Source: Leptolyngbyaceae cyanobacterium M65_K2018_010 (GTDB taxonomy: Bacteria > Cyanobacteriota > Cyanobacteriia > Phormidesmidales > Phormidesmidaceae). From it: a stretch of DNA of 17,624 nucleotides. Shown here one piece after another: positions 11,496-17,624 of the stretch. The notes beneath the pieces are model-generated. The model had not been told where the DNA came from and searched no databases. It saw nothing but the letters and a program-made list of their open reading frames with translations. Both the position numbers and the translations under genes were made by a program. The stretch covers positions 1-17,624 of the forward strand of contig DVEE01000375.1 in NCBI GenBank assembly GCA_015295885.1, read 5' to 3'. The stretch's first letter is position 1. Each line of letters begins with the position of its first letter.

Positions 11496-13148
11496 ATGCT
11501 GAGTACCCTGATTTTGATTCCCATCCTGGGCGCCCTGGTGGTTAGCTTCTGGCCTAGTCAGTTAACCTCGGCCATGGCTAAGGCCATTAGTGGGTTGAGC
11601 CTGGGGCTAACCTGGGTGGGGGTGGTGTGGCTGGCCACTCACTTTGACCTAACCACGGCGGGGTTTCAGTTCGAGGAATTGCTACCCTGGGTGGAGTCCC
11701 TGGGCCTCAGCTATCGCCTGGGTTTGGATGGATTATCGTTACCCCTACTGGCGGTGAATAGTCTGCTGGGGTTGGTGGCGGTTTACATTAGCGATCCTCA
11801 CCTCCACCGGCCCCGGCTCTACTACTCACTGATTTTGATTATCAATGGTGCCGTTGCCGGGGCCTTCTTAGCGGCCAATCTATTGCTCTTTTTTATCTTC
11901 TACGAGTTAGAGCTCATTCCCCTCTACCTGCTGATTGCGATTTGGGGCGGGCCCCGGCGAGGTTATGCGGCGACTAAGTTTTTGATCTACACGGCCCTGT
12001 CGGGAGTGCTGATTTTAGGGGCGTTTTTAGGGTTGGTTTGGCTATCTGGCAACACCAGCTTTGACTACGATACTGGCCTGGCGGCGGCCCTGCCCTTGAT
12101 GCAGCAGGGGATCTTGCTGGTGGCCCTGCTCATTGGGTTTGGTATCAAGGTGCCCCTGTTCCCCTTTCACACCTGGCTGCCCGATGCCCACGTGGAGGCC
12201 TCTACGCCTATCTCTGTGCTGTTGGCCGGGGTGCTGCTGAAATTGGGTACCTACGGACTGGTGCGGTTTGGGCTGGGCCTCTTTCCTCAGGCCTGGATGG
12301 CGCTGGCCCCCTGGATGGCGGGTTGGGCGGTGGTGAGTGTGCTCTACGGTTCCCTGGCGGCGATCGCCCAGGTGGATATGAAAAAAATGGTGGCCTATAG
12401 TTCTATTGGCCATATGGGCTACGTTCTGCTGGCGGCCTCTGCTTCTACCCCTCTCAGTATTGTTGGCACGGTGTTTCAAATGGTCAGCCATGGCCTGATA
12501 TCGGCCCTACTATTTCTGTTGGTGGGGGTGGTGTATCACACCACGGGCACCCGAGACCTTACGGTTTTGCGAGGGCTGCTTAACCCAGAGCGGGGGTTGC
12601 CCTTAGTCGGCTCCCTGATGATTTTAGGGGTAATGGCCAGTGCGGGTATTCCCGGTATGGTGGGATTTATCTCAGAGTTTTTGGTGTTTCGGGGTAGCTT
12701 TTTAATCTTCCCCGTTCAAACCCTGCTATGCATGGTGGGATCGGGGCTGACGGCGGTTTACTTTTTGCTCCTGGTCAACCGGGCCTTTTTTGGCCGACTG
12801 GCCATTGCTCCGGCGGGGCCCACTCCCCAGCTAGATGTGGATTTACCCGCTGTCGCTTGGCGCGATCGCGGGCCCGCCCTGGCCTTGGCCGGTCTGATTG
12901 TAGCTTTTGGGCTGCAACCCAACTGGATGGCTCGCTGGAGCGAACATACCACCCTGGCCTTGCATGCCCCCTATCAGGGGTTTGTCCAGGCCGGTGCCCT
13001 GCGATTTCTCTCCCCCGCCCGCACCCTCGCGGCTGATTCGACTTCCCTACCGCCCACGGACCTGGAGGTGAGGCCCTGGGGCCCAGCGGCGGCCCTAGTA
13101 TCCCCCCCCTTACCGGCGCCTCTCCTCGACCCGATTTCCCAGCCATGA
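11496..13148 (+). CDS. ndhD3: NDH-1MS antiporter-like subunit NdhD3
   Basis: This is the second proton-channel subunit of the CO2-uptake complex, 550 residues from the ATG at 11496 (MLSTLILIPILGALVV). A GTG at 11487 in the same frame would add three residues and overlap ndhF3 by 7 bp. I prefer the ATG, two bases after the ndhF3 stop. Channel residues can be read as E137 in FFIFYELELIPLYLLIAIW and K218 in GFGIKVPLFPFHTWLPDAHV. AIAQVDMKKMVAYSSIGHMG follows as in other NdhD/NuoM proteins. The last 70 or so residues are a non-membrane tail rich in Pro and Ala that overlaps the cupA start. There is no clear ribosome site, so translation is probably coupled to ndhF3. Confidence 0.94.
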   Translation: MLSTLILIPILGALVVSFWPSQLTSAMAKAISGLSLGLTWVGVVWLATHFDLTTAGFQFEELLPWVESLGLSYRLGLDGLSLPLLAVNSLLGLVAVYISDPHLHRPRLYYSLILIINGAVAGAFLAANLLLFFIFYELELIPLYLLIAIWGGPRRGYAATKFLIYTALSGVLILGAFLGLVWLSGNTSFDYDTGLAAALPLMQQGILLVALLIGFGIKVPLFPFHTWLPDAHVEASTPISVLLAGVLLKLGTYGLVRFGLGLFPQAWMALAPWMAGWAVVSVLYGSLAAIAQVDMKKMVAYSSIGHMGYVLLAASASTPLSIVGTVFQMVSHGLISALLFLLVGVVYHTTGTRDLTVLRGLLNPERGLPLVGSLMILGVMASAGIPGMVGFISEFLVFRGSFLIFPVQTLLCMVGSGLTAVYFLLLVNRAFFGRLAIAPAGPTPQLDVDLPAVAWRDRGPALALAGLIVAFGLQPNWMARWSEHTTLALHAPYQGFVQAGALRFLSPARTLAADSTSLPPTDLEVRPWGPAAALVSPPLPAPLLDPISQP

Positions 13149-14284
13149 CCCATACGCTGTCTGTTCAACCCGCATCTTCTGTCCATCCCCTGGAGTCGTT
13201 TATCCAGCGGTTAGTGGTCGCCGAGGCCCTGCTGCCAGACACAACGACTAACCTGCTGGAGGTGGTGGGCATTTTGAAGAGCTACGGTGTGGTGTTGGAT
13301 GCCTACTCCCGCAACTTGATCTACATTGCCGACCATCAATTTTTGGTTCTGTTTCCCTTCTTCAAATACTTCAACGGCCAGGTTTCCCTATCCCAACTGC
13401 TGCGCCATTGGTGGCACGATCGCATCAACTTTGAGTACGCCGAGTACTGCATGAAAACCATGCTCTGGCATGGCGGCGGCAAGCTGGACGAGTACCTAGA
13501 TACCCCAGAATTTTTAAGTCTTTGCCGGCTTGCGACGGCGGCCAAGACTCGCCGTAATCCTCTGGTGCAGGGCCTCAATGCTCTATTTCCAGAGTTTTTG
13601 GTCGAACAGGTCCGGCAACTGGCTTACTACAGTGCCCTAGGCCAGTTCTGGCGAGTGATGAGTGATCTATTTATTGATTTATCCGATCGCTACGATGCCG
13701 GTGAGATCACCACCATTCCCCAGGTAGTGGCCCACATCAAAGCAGGCCTGGTGGCAGCGGCCAACCAACCGATTACCTACTCCGTGGTGATCGACGGCAC
13801 CCCCTACGATCTGCTGCCCCGGTCAGCGGGGTTGACTTTTCTGATGGATGTGGCCGTGCCCTACGTGGAAGCAGTATTTTTCCGAGGAACGCCCTTTTTA
13901 GGGACGGTTTCCTACAATGCCCAGGCCAATCAGATTCCGGCGGAGCAAAGCCGGTTTGAGTACGGAGCCCTCTACGCCGACCCCCTGCCTGTGGGTGGGG
14001 CGGGCATTCCCCCCACCCTACTGATGCAGGATATGCGCCACTTTTTACCCAATTACCTGACTGAGTTTTACCGAGCCCAGGGTCGCGGGCTGGATGACGT
14101 GCGGGTGAAAATTTGCCAAAGCTTTCAAAAATCGATGTTTTGCGTTACCAGTGCGGCCTTGCAGGGGCTCATGCCCTACCCCGCCGATACTCCAAACCCC
14201 TCGGAGCAGGCCGCCAACCGGGACTTCCTGGCCGCCTGGATGGATCGACTGATGACCTCTCGCCTGCCCGTTGTGCAGTTGTAG
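13145..14284 (+). CDS. cupA: CO2 hydration protein CupA (ChpY)
   Basis: CupA is the peripheral protein that sits on NdhF3/NdhD3 and carries out the vectorial hydration of CO2 to bicarbonate in high-affinity uptake. This 379-residue protein belongs to the ChpX/ChpY (CupB/CupA) family, special to cyanobacteria. It has no signal peptide or membrane segment. A polar block at 86-112 with LLRHWWHDRINFEYAEYCMK is rich in His and acidic residues and is a natural place to look for zinc-binding residues, though I cannot assign ligands from sequence alone. The ATG overlaps the ndhD3 stop as ATGA (13145-13148), a sign of tight coupling. CupA rather than CupB follows from the ndhF3-ndhD3 context. No cupS gene follows it. 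Confidence 0.94.
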   Translation: MTHTLSVQPASSVHPLESFIQRLVVAEALLPDTTTNLLEVVGILKSYGVVLDAYSRNLIYIADHQFLVLFPFFKYFNGQVSLSQLLRHWWHDRINFEYAEYCMKTMLWHGGGKLDEYLDTPEFLSLCRLATAAKTRRNPLVQGLNALFPEFLVEQVRQLAYYSALGQFWRVMSDLFIDLSDRYDAGEITTIPQVVAHIKAGLVAAANQPITYSVVIDGTPYDLLPRSAGLTFLMDVAVPYVEAVFFRGTPFLGTVSYNAQANQIPAEQSRFEYGALYADPLPVGGAGIPPTLLMQDMRHFLPNYLTEFYRAQGRGLDDVRVKICQSFQKSMFCVTSAALQGLMPYPADTPNPSEQAANRDFLAAWMDRLMTSRLPVVQL

Positions 14285-14304
14285 ATTCCCCCGCAGGATG
14301 GACC

Positions 14305-14328
14305 GGTTGGGTGAAGGCTGACCCAGCC
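14305..14328. terminator. Hairpin between convergent cupA and TerB-like genes
   Basis: GGTTGGGT (14305-14312) can pair with ACCCAGCC (14321-14328) over 8 bp with one G-T pair and an 8-nt loop. It lies in the 43-bp gap between two convergent genes and touches the stop codon of the leftward gene. Position suits a shared terminator, but no T tract follows on either strand. Confidence 0.4.
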
Positions 14329-15011
14329 TAGAGCAGGGGAGTAACATCCTCCCCACATTCATCGGCCAGGTAGGACAGGGCACGAAACCGTAACCCCACC
14401 AGTTGGTCGTAGAGGGGGTTGAGCTTACACATGGCTGGAATATGTACCAACTTTTTCTTAAACAGCACCACATCCCGCTCAAAGGGGCACTGCGAGGGAA
14501 TCAGCTTGCAGACAAAGCGGGCCAAACGGGGGTCATGCACCTCCAGTTGATCCAGCCATTCGCGGGCGGGTTTGAGGGGGTCTAGTTTGCTTTCTGAATC
14601 GCTGGGGGGAGCCGCCTCCCCGGCTACCCGATCCGATTCCAGGCTAGGGAGGGTAGAGCGTACGGAGGACAGCACCGTATCTGCTAACCCCAGGGCCTGG
14701 CAAAAGGTCTGCAGTTGTTGATCTTCTGTCCGGGAGTAAACCCCGTCGGCCAGGGCTACCATCACAGCCATCCGGAGAAAATTCTCGGCAGCCTTGGGAT
14801 CGGGTCCCAGGGTGGAGGCTAGTTCCTCGGCCGTGACCGGCTCAAAGTGCTCGAAGTTAATGCAGGGAGCCAGCTCATCCTGGGTAATCGCAGTAATTAA
14901 AGCTTTTTCCTCTTGGTCAAAATCACCATCGGCCCAGGCCAAGGTGAGTAACCCCCGCAGCCAGACCTTGATTTGTTCCTGGGTGTAGGGGGAAGGGGTG
15001 ACAACAGCCAT
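14328..15011 (-). CDS. TerB-like protein with C-terminal Mo-nitro_C domain
   Basis: This 227-residue soluble protein has two parts. The N-terminal 120 residues are helical and resemble the TerB (tellurite-resistance B) fold, with the paired acidic motifs WADGDFDQEE (26-35) and LADGVYSRTE (87-96). The last 70 residues match the family named Mo-dependent nitrogenase C-terminal (Mo-nitro_C). It has RLARFVCKLIPSQCPFERDV (162-181), HIPAMCKLNPLYDQLVGLRF (190-209) and LADECGED. Despite the name, this domain is widespread in cyanobacteria that lack nitrogenase and its role is unknown. Cysteines 168, 175, 195 and 219 could bind a metal. A GAGGAAA ribosome site precedes the ATG. It is convergent with cupA. 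Neither tellurite resistance nor nitrogenase function should be assumed. Confidence 0.85.
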   Translation of the reverse strand: MAVVTPSPYTQEQIKVWLRGLLTLAWADGDFDQEEKALITAITQDELAPCINFEHFEPVTAEELASTLGPDPKAAENFLRMAVMVALADGVYSRTEDQQLQTFCQALGLADTVLSSVRSTLPSLESDRVAGEAAPPSDSESKLDPLKPAREWLDQLEVHDPRLARFVCKLIPSQCPFERDVVLFKKKLVHIPAMCKLNPLYDQLVGLRFRALSYLADECGEDVTPLL

Positions 15012-15395
15012 AGAGTTTCCTCGACATTGCTGTGAATCGCAGCGGCACCTCGAACTAGGGCCGCGATCGCCAATTAATTTTTCCTTACCCCTTAATTTTA
15101 GCTCTGTCCGCCAAAGCTCGCAGTGGCCAGGGTTACGGTTGTAGCCTAGATTGCTTTGGGGTAGACTCCCAGGCCCTGAGGGGGGCTAGAGCTGCGATCC
15201 ATCCTTAGGGATCAGCGGGAAAAAAAGATCCCGGTGGTGATCGGTAGCCAGTGGGTGAGGGGGTGGGTCGGCGGGACAGATTCAAGTCAGGAGTCGGTAC
15301 TTTTATTTTGAGCACGTCCCTTAGGGTTTCCTTAGGGTCTTTTCTTAACCTAGATATCGTTTGCTAGGTCAATTGAATTGTCTTTGAGGTGAGCT
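15012..15395 (+). promoter_or_regulatory. Intergenic region upstream of the unknown gene at 15396
   Basis: This 384-bp non-coding stretch lies between the leftward TerB-like gene and the rightward unknown gene. It holds a HIP1 octamer (15063-15070). It also has two competing stems around one GGGATC: GATCC/GGATC at 15196-15200 and 15209-15213, versus GGGATC/GATCCC at 15208-15213 and 15227-15232 with an A7 loop segment. A candidate promoter close to the gene is listed separately. The A/T-rich part at 15071-15105 may include the promoter of the leftward gene, but I cannot define its boxes. Confidence 0.4.
15320..15356 (+). promoter_or_regulatory. Tandem CTTAGGGT repeats ahead of a -10 box (Pho-box-like)
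   Basis: CTTAGGGT occurs at 15320-15327 and 15331-15338, an 11-bp period, followed by CTTAACCT at 15344-15351. A -10-like TAGATA (15351-15356) begins 12 bp after the second repeat, and there is no -35 box. This is the layout of promoters activated by OmpR/PhoB-type regulators. The third element equals the unit of the cyanobacterial Pho box as I recall it (CTTAACCT, three copies with 3-bp gaps), but the first two differ at three positions. Confidence 0.35.
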
Positions 15396-15872
15396 ATGGC
15401 AGATTACAGCCCGGAAGAACTACAAACCCTGGTCACCGCCCCGATGTTGACGGGCCTAGCGGTAGCCATGATCGACATGGGGATTGTGTCCACAGCCATC
15501 GAGGCGGCGGCCATGTCCAAGGAAATTGCCGGAGCCGCTAAAAAATATCCCACCAACAGCATTATCCAGGCCGCGTTTTCTGAAGAGACCCTGAAAAGTG
15601 GTCAAGTAAAGCTCGAGAAGCCCGATATTAAGCCCGAGGATGTGCAGTCTGGGGCAGTGGTCGATCAGGCGATCGCTGCGATTAATGCGGCCCTGCAGGT
15701 GGTAGAGGGTAAAGCCACCCCGGCAGACATTGCCCAGTACAAGCAATTTGTCTACGACTGCGGGCAGGTCGTGGCGGAGGCAGCGGGCAGCGGCCTATTT
15801 GGCTCTGGTGATAAGGTGAGCGCTAAGGAAGCCGCCGCCCTGGACCGTTTGAAGGTGGCTATGGGGCTTTAG
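15396..15872 (+). CDS. Conserved-looking hypothetical protein, 158 aa
   Basis: I do not recognise a family. The protein is small, acidic and mainly helical. The N-terminal half has a mildly hydrophobic stretch (about 11-55, with TAPMLTGLAVAMIDMGIVST and AIEAAAMSKEIAGAAKKY), probably amphipathic helices rather than a membrane anchor. A charged Lys/Glu/Pro segment follows (about 66-83), then a second Ala-rich helical half that ends in LDRLKVAMGL. There is no signal peptide. The start is well supported by GAGGTGAG seven bases before the ATG. It is followed by a large hairpin, so it may be transcribed alone. Good ribosome site, ordinary codon use and a clean promoter region argue that it is real. 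Confidence 0.75.
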   Translation: MADYSPEELQTLVTAPMLTGLAVAMIDMGIVSTAIEAAAMSKEIAGAAKKYPTNSIIQAAFSEETLKSGQVKLEKPDIKPEDVQSGAVVDQAIAAINAALQVVEGKATPADIAQYKQFVYDCGQVVAEAAGSGLFGSGDKVSAKEAAALDRLKVAMGL

Positions 15873-15887
15873 CATCTGGGGGAAACC

Positions 15888-15946
15888 GGGTTGGGCCGTG
15901 CTGGGCGGGTCCCCTACATCGCCCCTAGAACCCGACGGCTCAACCC
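15888..15946 (+). terminator. Long hairpin after the 158-aa gene
   Basis: GGGTTGGGCCGT (15888-15899) pairs with ACGGCTCAACCC (15935-15946) over 12 positions with one G-T pair. A further CGGGT/ACCCG pair (15906-15910 with 15930-15934) stacks on the right side across a 6-nt bulge. It starts 15 bp past the stop codon. The T-rich part (GTTTTGCTTTATT) comes about 14 nt after the stem, so it is a terminator-like structure rather than a textbook one. Confidence 0.5.
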
Positions 15947-16086
15947 TGCCCCTAGCCCCTGTTTTGCTTTATTAACAAATATTTTGGCTTACCAAAGCCT
16001 TATTTTTCCGTGGCATGGTCGTTATCAGGCCGTTGCAGAACTCATCACGGCTTCTCTCTACGGTTACCCTGCATTAGGAGATTGCT

Positions 16087-16794
16087 ATGCTTCATCATCG
16101 CTGGCCCCAGAGTCGCTGGCTCAAGCCAATAGCGCTGGTTATGGTTTGCCTGGTCCTGTTAGTCACCTCCTGTACGGCGGCGCCCTCTAAATACGACCAG
16201 GTGCAGAAAGATACCACTGGGTTTAGGGCACCGGCAGCGGTGGCCAAGAAGGCGGAAAAGGGCGCTACCTTCAACCAGTTCTTCCCTGGTGATCAGGGTG
16301 ACTATAAGGTTATTCCTTACCAGGAGAAAAAAGGGTTTGCGGAATACAAGCTCCAAAAGGGCGATCAAACCCTGGCCATGTTGAGTATTAGCGATACGAC
16401 CAGTGTGCCAACGGCGGCGGCTAAGTATAGTGGCGCCACCGAAACCGTGGCCGGTTACCCGGCCGTAGATCAGGGCACTACGGGAACGGGACTGTTGGTC
16501 AATGGCCGCTACCAGGTTAAGGTGCTTTCCCGCGATCCCTCTTTCACTAAGGCAGATCGGGTGGCCTGGCTGCAAAAGTTTGACCTCAAAGGTCTGGCCC
16601 AGCTCAAAGGGGCCGTCAATGCCGTCACCCCAGGCAAAGCGGCTGCCAAGGCTGCCAAGGCTCCCATAACTCCTGCCCAGCCCGCATTGCCGGTACCTAG
16701 CAGTACGCCGGCCCCGGCGGCGGCTAAAACTGGGTTCAAGTTGCCCAGGGTTCAGTTGCCTAACCTGTCTCCCAGTCTCCAACCCGCTTCCTAG
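16087..16794 (+). CDS. Predicted lipoprotein of unknown function, 235 aa
   Basis: The N-terminus is a lipoprotein signal: positive MLHHRWPQSRWLKP, then a hydrophobic core, then the lipobox LVTSC with lipidated Cys29. The mature protein (about 207 residues) would be anchored in the plasma, thylakoid or outer membrane. Its central part (about 57-175) is a mixed globular domain containing FNQFFPGDQGDYKVIPYQEK, and I do not recognise the family. The last 55 residues are low-complexity Ala/Pro/Lys-rich and look disordered, a possible spacer or cell-wall contact. A TTAGGAGA ribosome site precedes the ATG. The next gene starts 112 bp downstream on the same strand with no obvious terminator between, so the two may be co-transcribed. 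Confidence 0.8.
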   Translation: MLHHRWPQSRWLKPIALVMVCLVLLVTSCTAAPSKYDQVQKDTTGFRAPAAVAKKAEKGATFNQFFPGDQGDYKVIPYQEKKGFAEYKLQKGDQTLAMLSISDTTSVPTAAAKYSGATETVAGYPAVDQGTTGTGLLVNGRYQVKVLSRDPSFTKADRVAWLQKFDLKGLAQLKGAVNAVTPGKAAAKAAKAPITPAQPALPVPSSTPAPAAAKTGFKLPRVQLPNLSPSLQPAS

Positions 16795-16906
16795 CCACCT
16801 CTGGATCGGGCAACCCTCCCATCCCCCCCGGCATTCCTGGGGTGTGGCAACCAGGACTCAGCAGCAATGGTAGTTGATTCATCATGGCAAACCAAAGGAG
16901 TTTATT

Positions 16907-17624
16907 GTGAGCAAGAAGATTTACGAACTGGTTGATCATTTACCCACCGGCGGGCTCACCGTACGTGCCCTTAAGACCCTGGATACCTTTGTGCCTGGCC
17001 AGTGGACCAATCTGGTTGGCTTTGACAACACCATCAAAACCGTTACCGGAGAAACCGATGAGGGGATGGTGCAGGCCATTGGGGAGCGGGCGATTGCCCT
17101 GTTCAACGACAAAAAGCAAGGTTACCAGAGTGCCCTTTGGCTTTACGAAACCGTTGACTCCGCCTCTGGCCTGTTGGGAGCGGCGGCCCTAGCCAATCAA
17201 TTGGGCCAGGATACCTTTTTAGGTTTTCTGAAAAACCTCACCCCCAAACCCGAAAAGGCCCAGACCATTGACCTGGTGGTTAAACTCGTCGCCGAGGTGG
17301 TGGCCTTTTGCAAAATCAGCGGTATCCCCGGCAATAGCCTGGGCGACTTTTTGACCGCTCTGAACGATTACAGCAGCGAGGCCTTGATGCGCATGGCAGC
17401 GCTAGTGTCCTTTGATGGCATCATTCCCCTGGGAGCAGATTTTTCTACCAAGGCCCTGAATATGATCAAGGGCATGGGCCCCTCGGATTTGGATAACAAC
17501 CCCACCTTCCGGGGGGTGAAGGATGAAATCCCCGGTAATGATGGCCAGGGCAAACTGGCCTTTATGACCGAAAGCTTTGAATCTACCAAAGGCTGGATGG
17601 ATAAGTTCGTCGGCGACCACGGCA
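16907..17624 (+). CDS. Hypothetical protein, N-terminal 239 residues (cut by window edge)
   Basis: A reading frame starts at GTG 16907, supported by a strong AAGGAG site seven bases upstream, and stays open to the end of the window. The product begins MSKKIYELVDHLPTGGLTVR. It is soluble, rich in Leu, Gly, Asp and Lys, and shows no signal peptide. A predominantly helical core spans about residues 55-190. One hydrophobic stretch, TIDLVVKLVAEVVAFCKISG (about 119-138), is more likely a buried helix than a membrane segment. Glycine- and asparagine-containing loops (FDGIIPLGADF, MGPSDLDNNPTF) follow. I cannot assign a family. It lies downstream of the lipoprotein gene and may be part of a longer operon to the right. 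Confidence 0.78.
   Translation, partial: MSKKIYELVDHLPTGGLTVRALKTLDTFVPGQWTNLVGFDNTIKTVTGETDEGMVQAIGERAIALFNDKKQGYQSALWLYETVDSASGLLGAAALANQLGQDTFLGFLKNLTPKPEKAQTIDLVVKLVAEVVAFCKISGIPGNSLGDFLTALNDYSSEALMRMAALVSFDGIIPLGADFSTKALNMIKGMGPSDLDNNPTFRGVKDEIPGNDGQGKLAFMTESFESTKGWMDKFVGDHG

Noticed and set aside
12775..13186. Minus-strand frames opposite the 3' end of ndhD3
   Set aside because: Arg/Gly/Pro-rich shadows of a GC-rich coding region; the plus-strand NdhD3 reading is secure.
14328..15011. Nitrogenase or tellurite-resistance function from domain names
   Set aside because: Both names are historical; the domains occur widely in cyanobacteria without those traits, and no nif or ter genes are nearby.
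15191..15232. Intrinsic terminator at the GATCC hairpins with an A7 run
   Set aside because: The A/T run lies inside the loop or before the stem for both strands, not after it.
15891..16190. Plus-strand 99-codon frame overlapping the hairpin and the lipoprotein start
   Set aside because: It begins inside a terminator-like stem, lacks a ribosome site and overlaps a well-supported lipoprotein gene in another frame.
1..17624. Mobile elements, CRISPR arrays, tRNA or rRNA genes
   Set aside because: No transposase-like frames, no spaced repeat arrays, and no tRNA or rRNA signature sequences were seen on reading both strands.

Overview
The window comes from a cyanobacterium with beta-carboxysomes. 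The evidence is a full ccmK2-ccmK1-ccmL-ccmM-ccmN-ccmO shell and scaffold operon, a CO2-uptake NDH-1 module (ndhF3-ndhD3-cupA), cyanobacteria-typical families (DUF1350, DUF4278, TerB/Mo-nitro_C), and nine copies of the HIP1 octamer GCGATCGC (at 187, 2180, 5055, 9521, 10561, 12360, 12862, 15063 and 15669). The sequence is GC-rich by eye. I cannot name the genus from sequence alone.

Layout. 1-432 (-): 5' part of an aldo/keto reductase that runs off the left edge. 728-3238 (+): a DUF1350 alpha/beta-hydrolase-like protein, then a fused two-domain ABC permease of the ferric-iron (FutB/FbpB) type. 3251-3915 (-): a DUF4278 protein with a recognisable sigma-70 promoter, a structured leader and a rho-independent terminator. 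3916-4093: a non-coding stretch with nested inverted repeats and a tandem 15-bp repeat just after the ccm operon. 4094-8887 (-): the ccm operon, transcribed right to left. 8888-9657: a 770-bp divergent control region. 9658-14284 (+): ndhF3-ndhD3-cupA, with overlapping or nearly touching genes. 14328-15011 (-): a TerB plus Mo-nitro_C protein, convergent with cupA. 15396-17624 (+): three proteins I do not recognise, the middle one a lipoprotein and the last cut by the right edge.

How it works together. The two central operons are the two halves of a CO2-concentrating mechanism placed head to head. NdhF3/NdhD3/CupA form the inducible NDH-1MS complex, which turns CO2 into bicarbonate in the cytosol. 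The Ccm proteins build the carboxysome in which bicarbonate is turned back to CO2 around Rubisco. No Rubisco, bicarbonate transporter, carbonic anhydrase (CcaA), cupS or LysR regulator gene is present in the window.

Points worth a second look are: a CcmM whose gamma-carbonic-anhydrase domain has lost two of three zinc-ligand histidines and which carries four Rubisco-small-subunit-like modules; the shared ccm/ndhF3 control region; alternative RNA hairpins between ccmK2 and ccmK1; and the uncharacterised gene trio at the right end. I saw no mobile elements, CRISPR arrays, rRNA or tRNA. I found no clearly new defence or biosynthetic system; the novelty here is variation on carbon concentration plus a few unknown genes.
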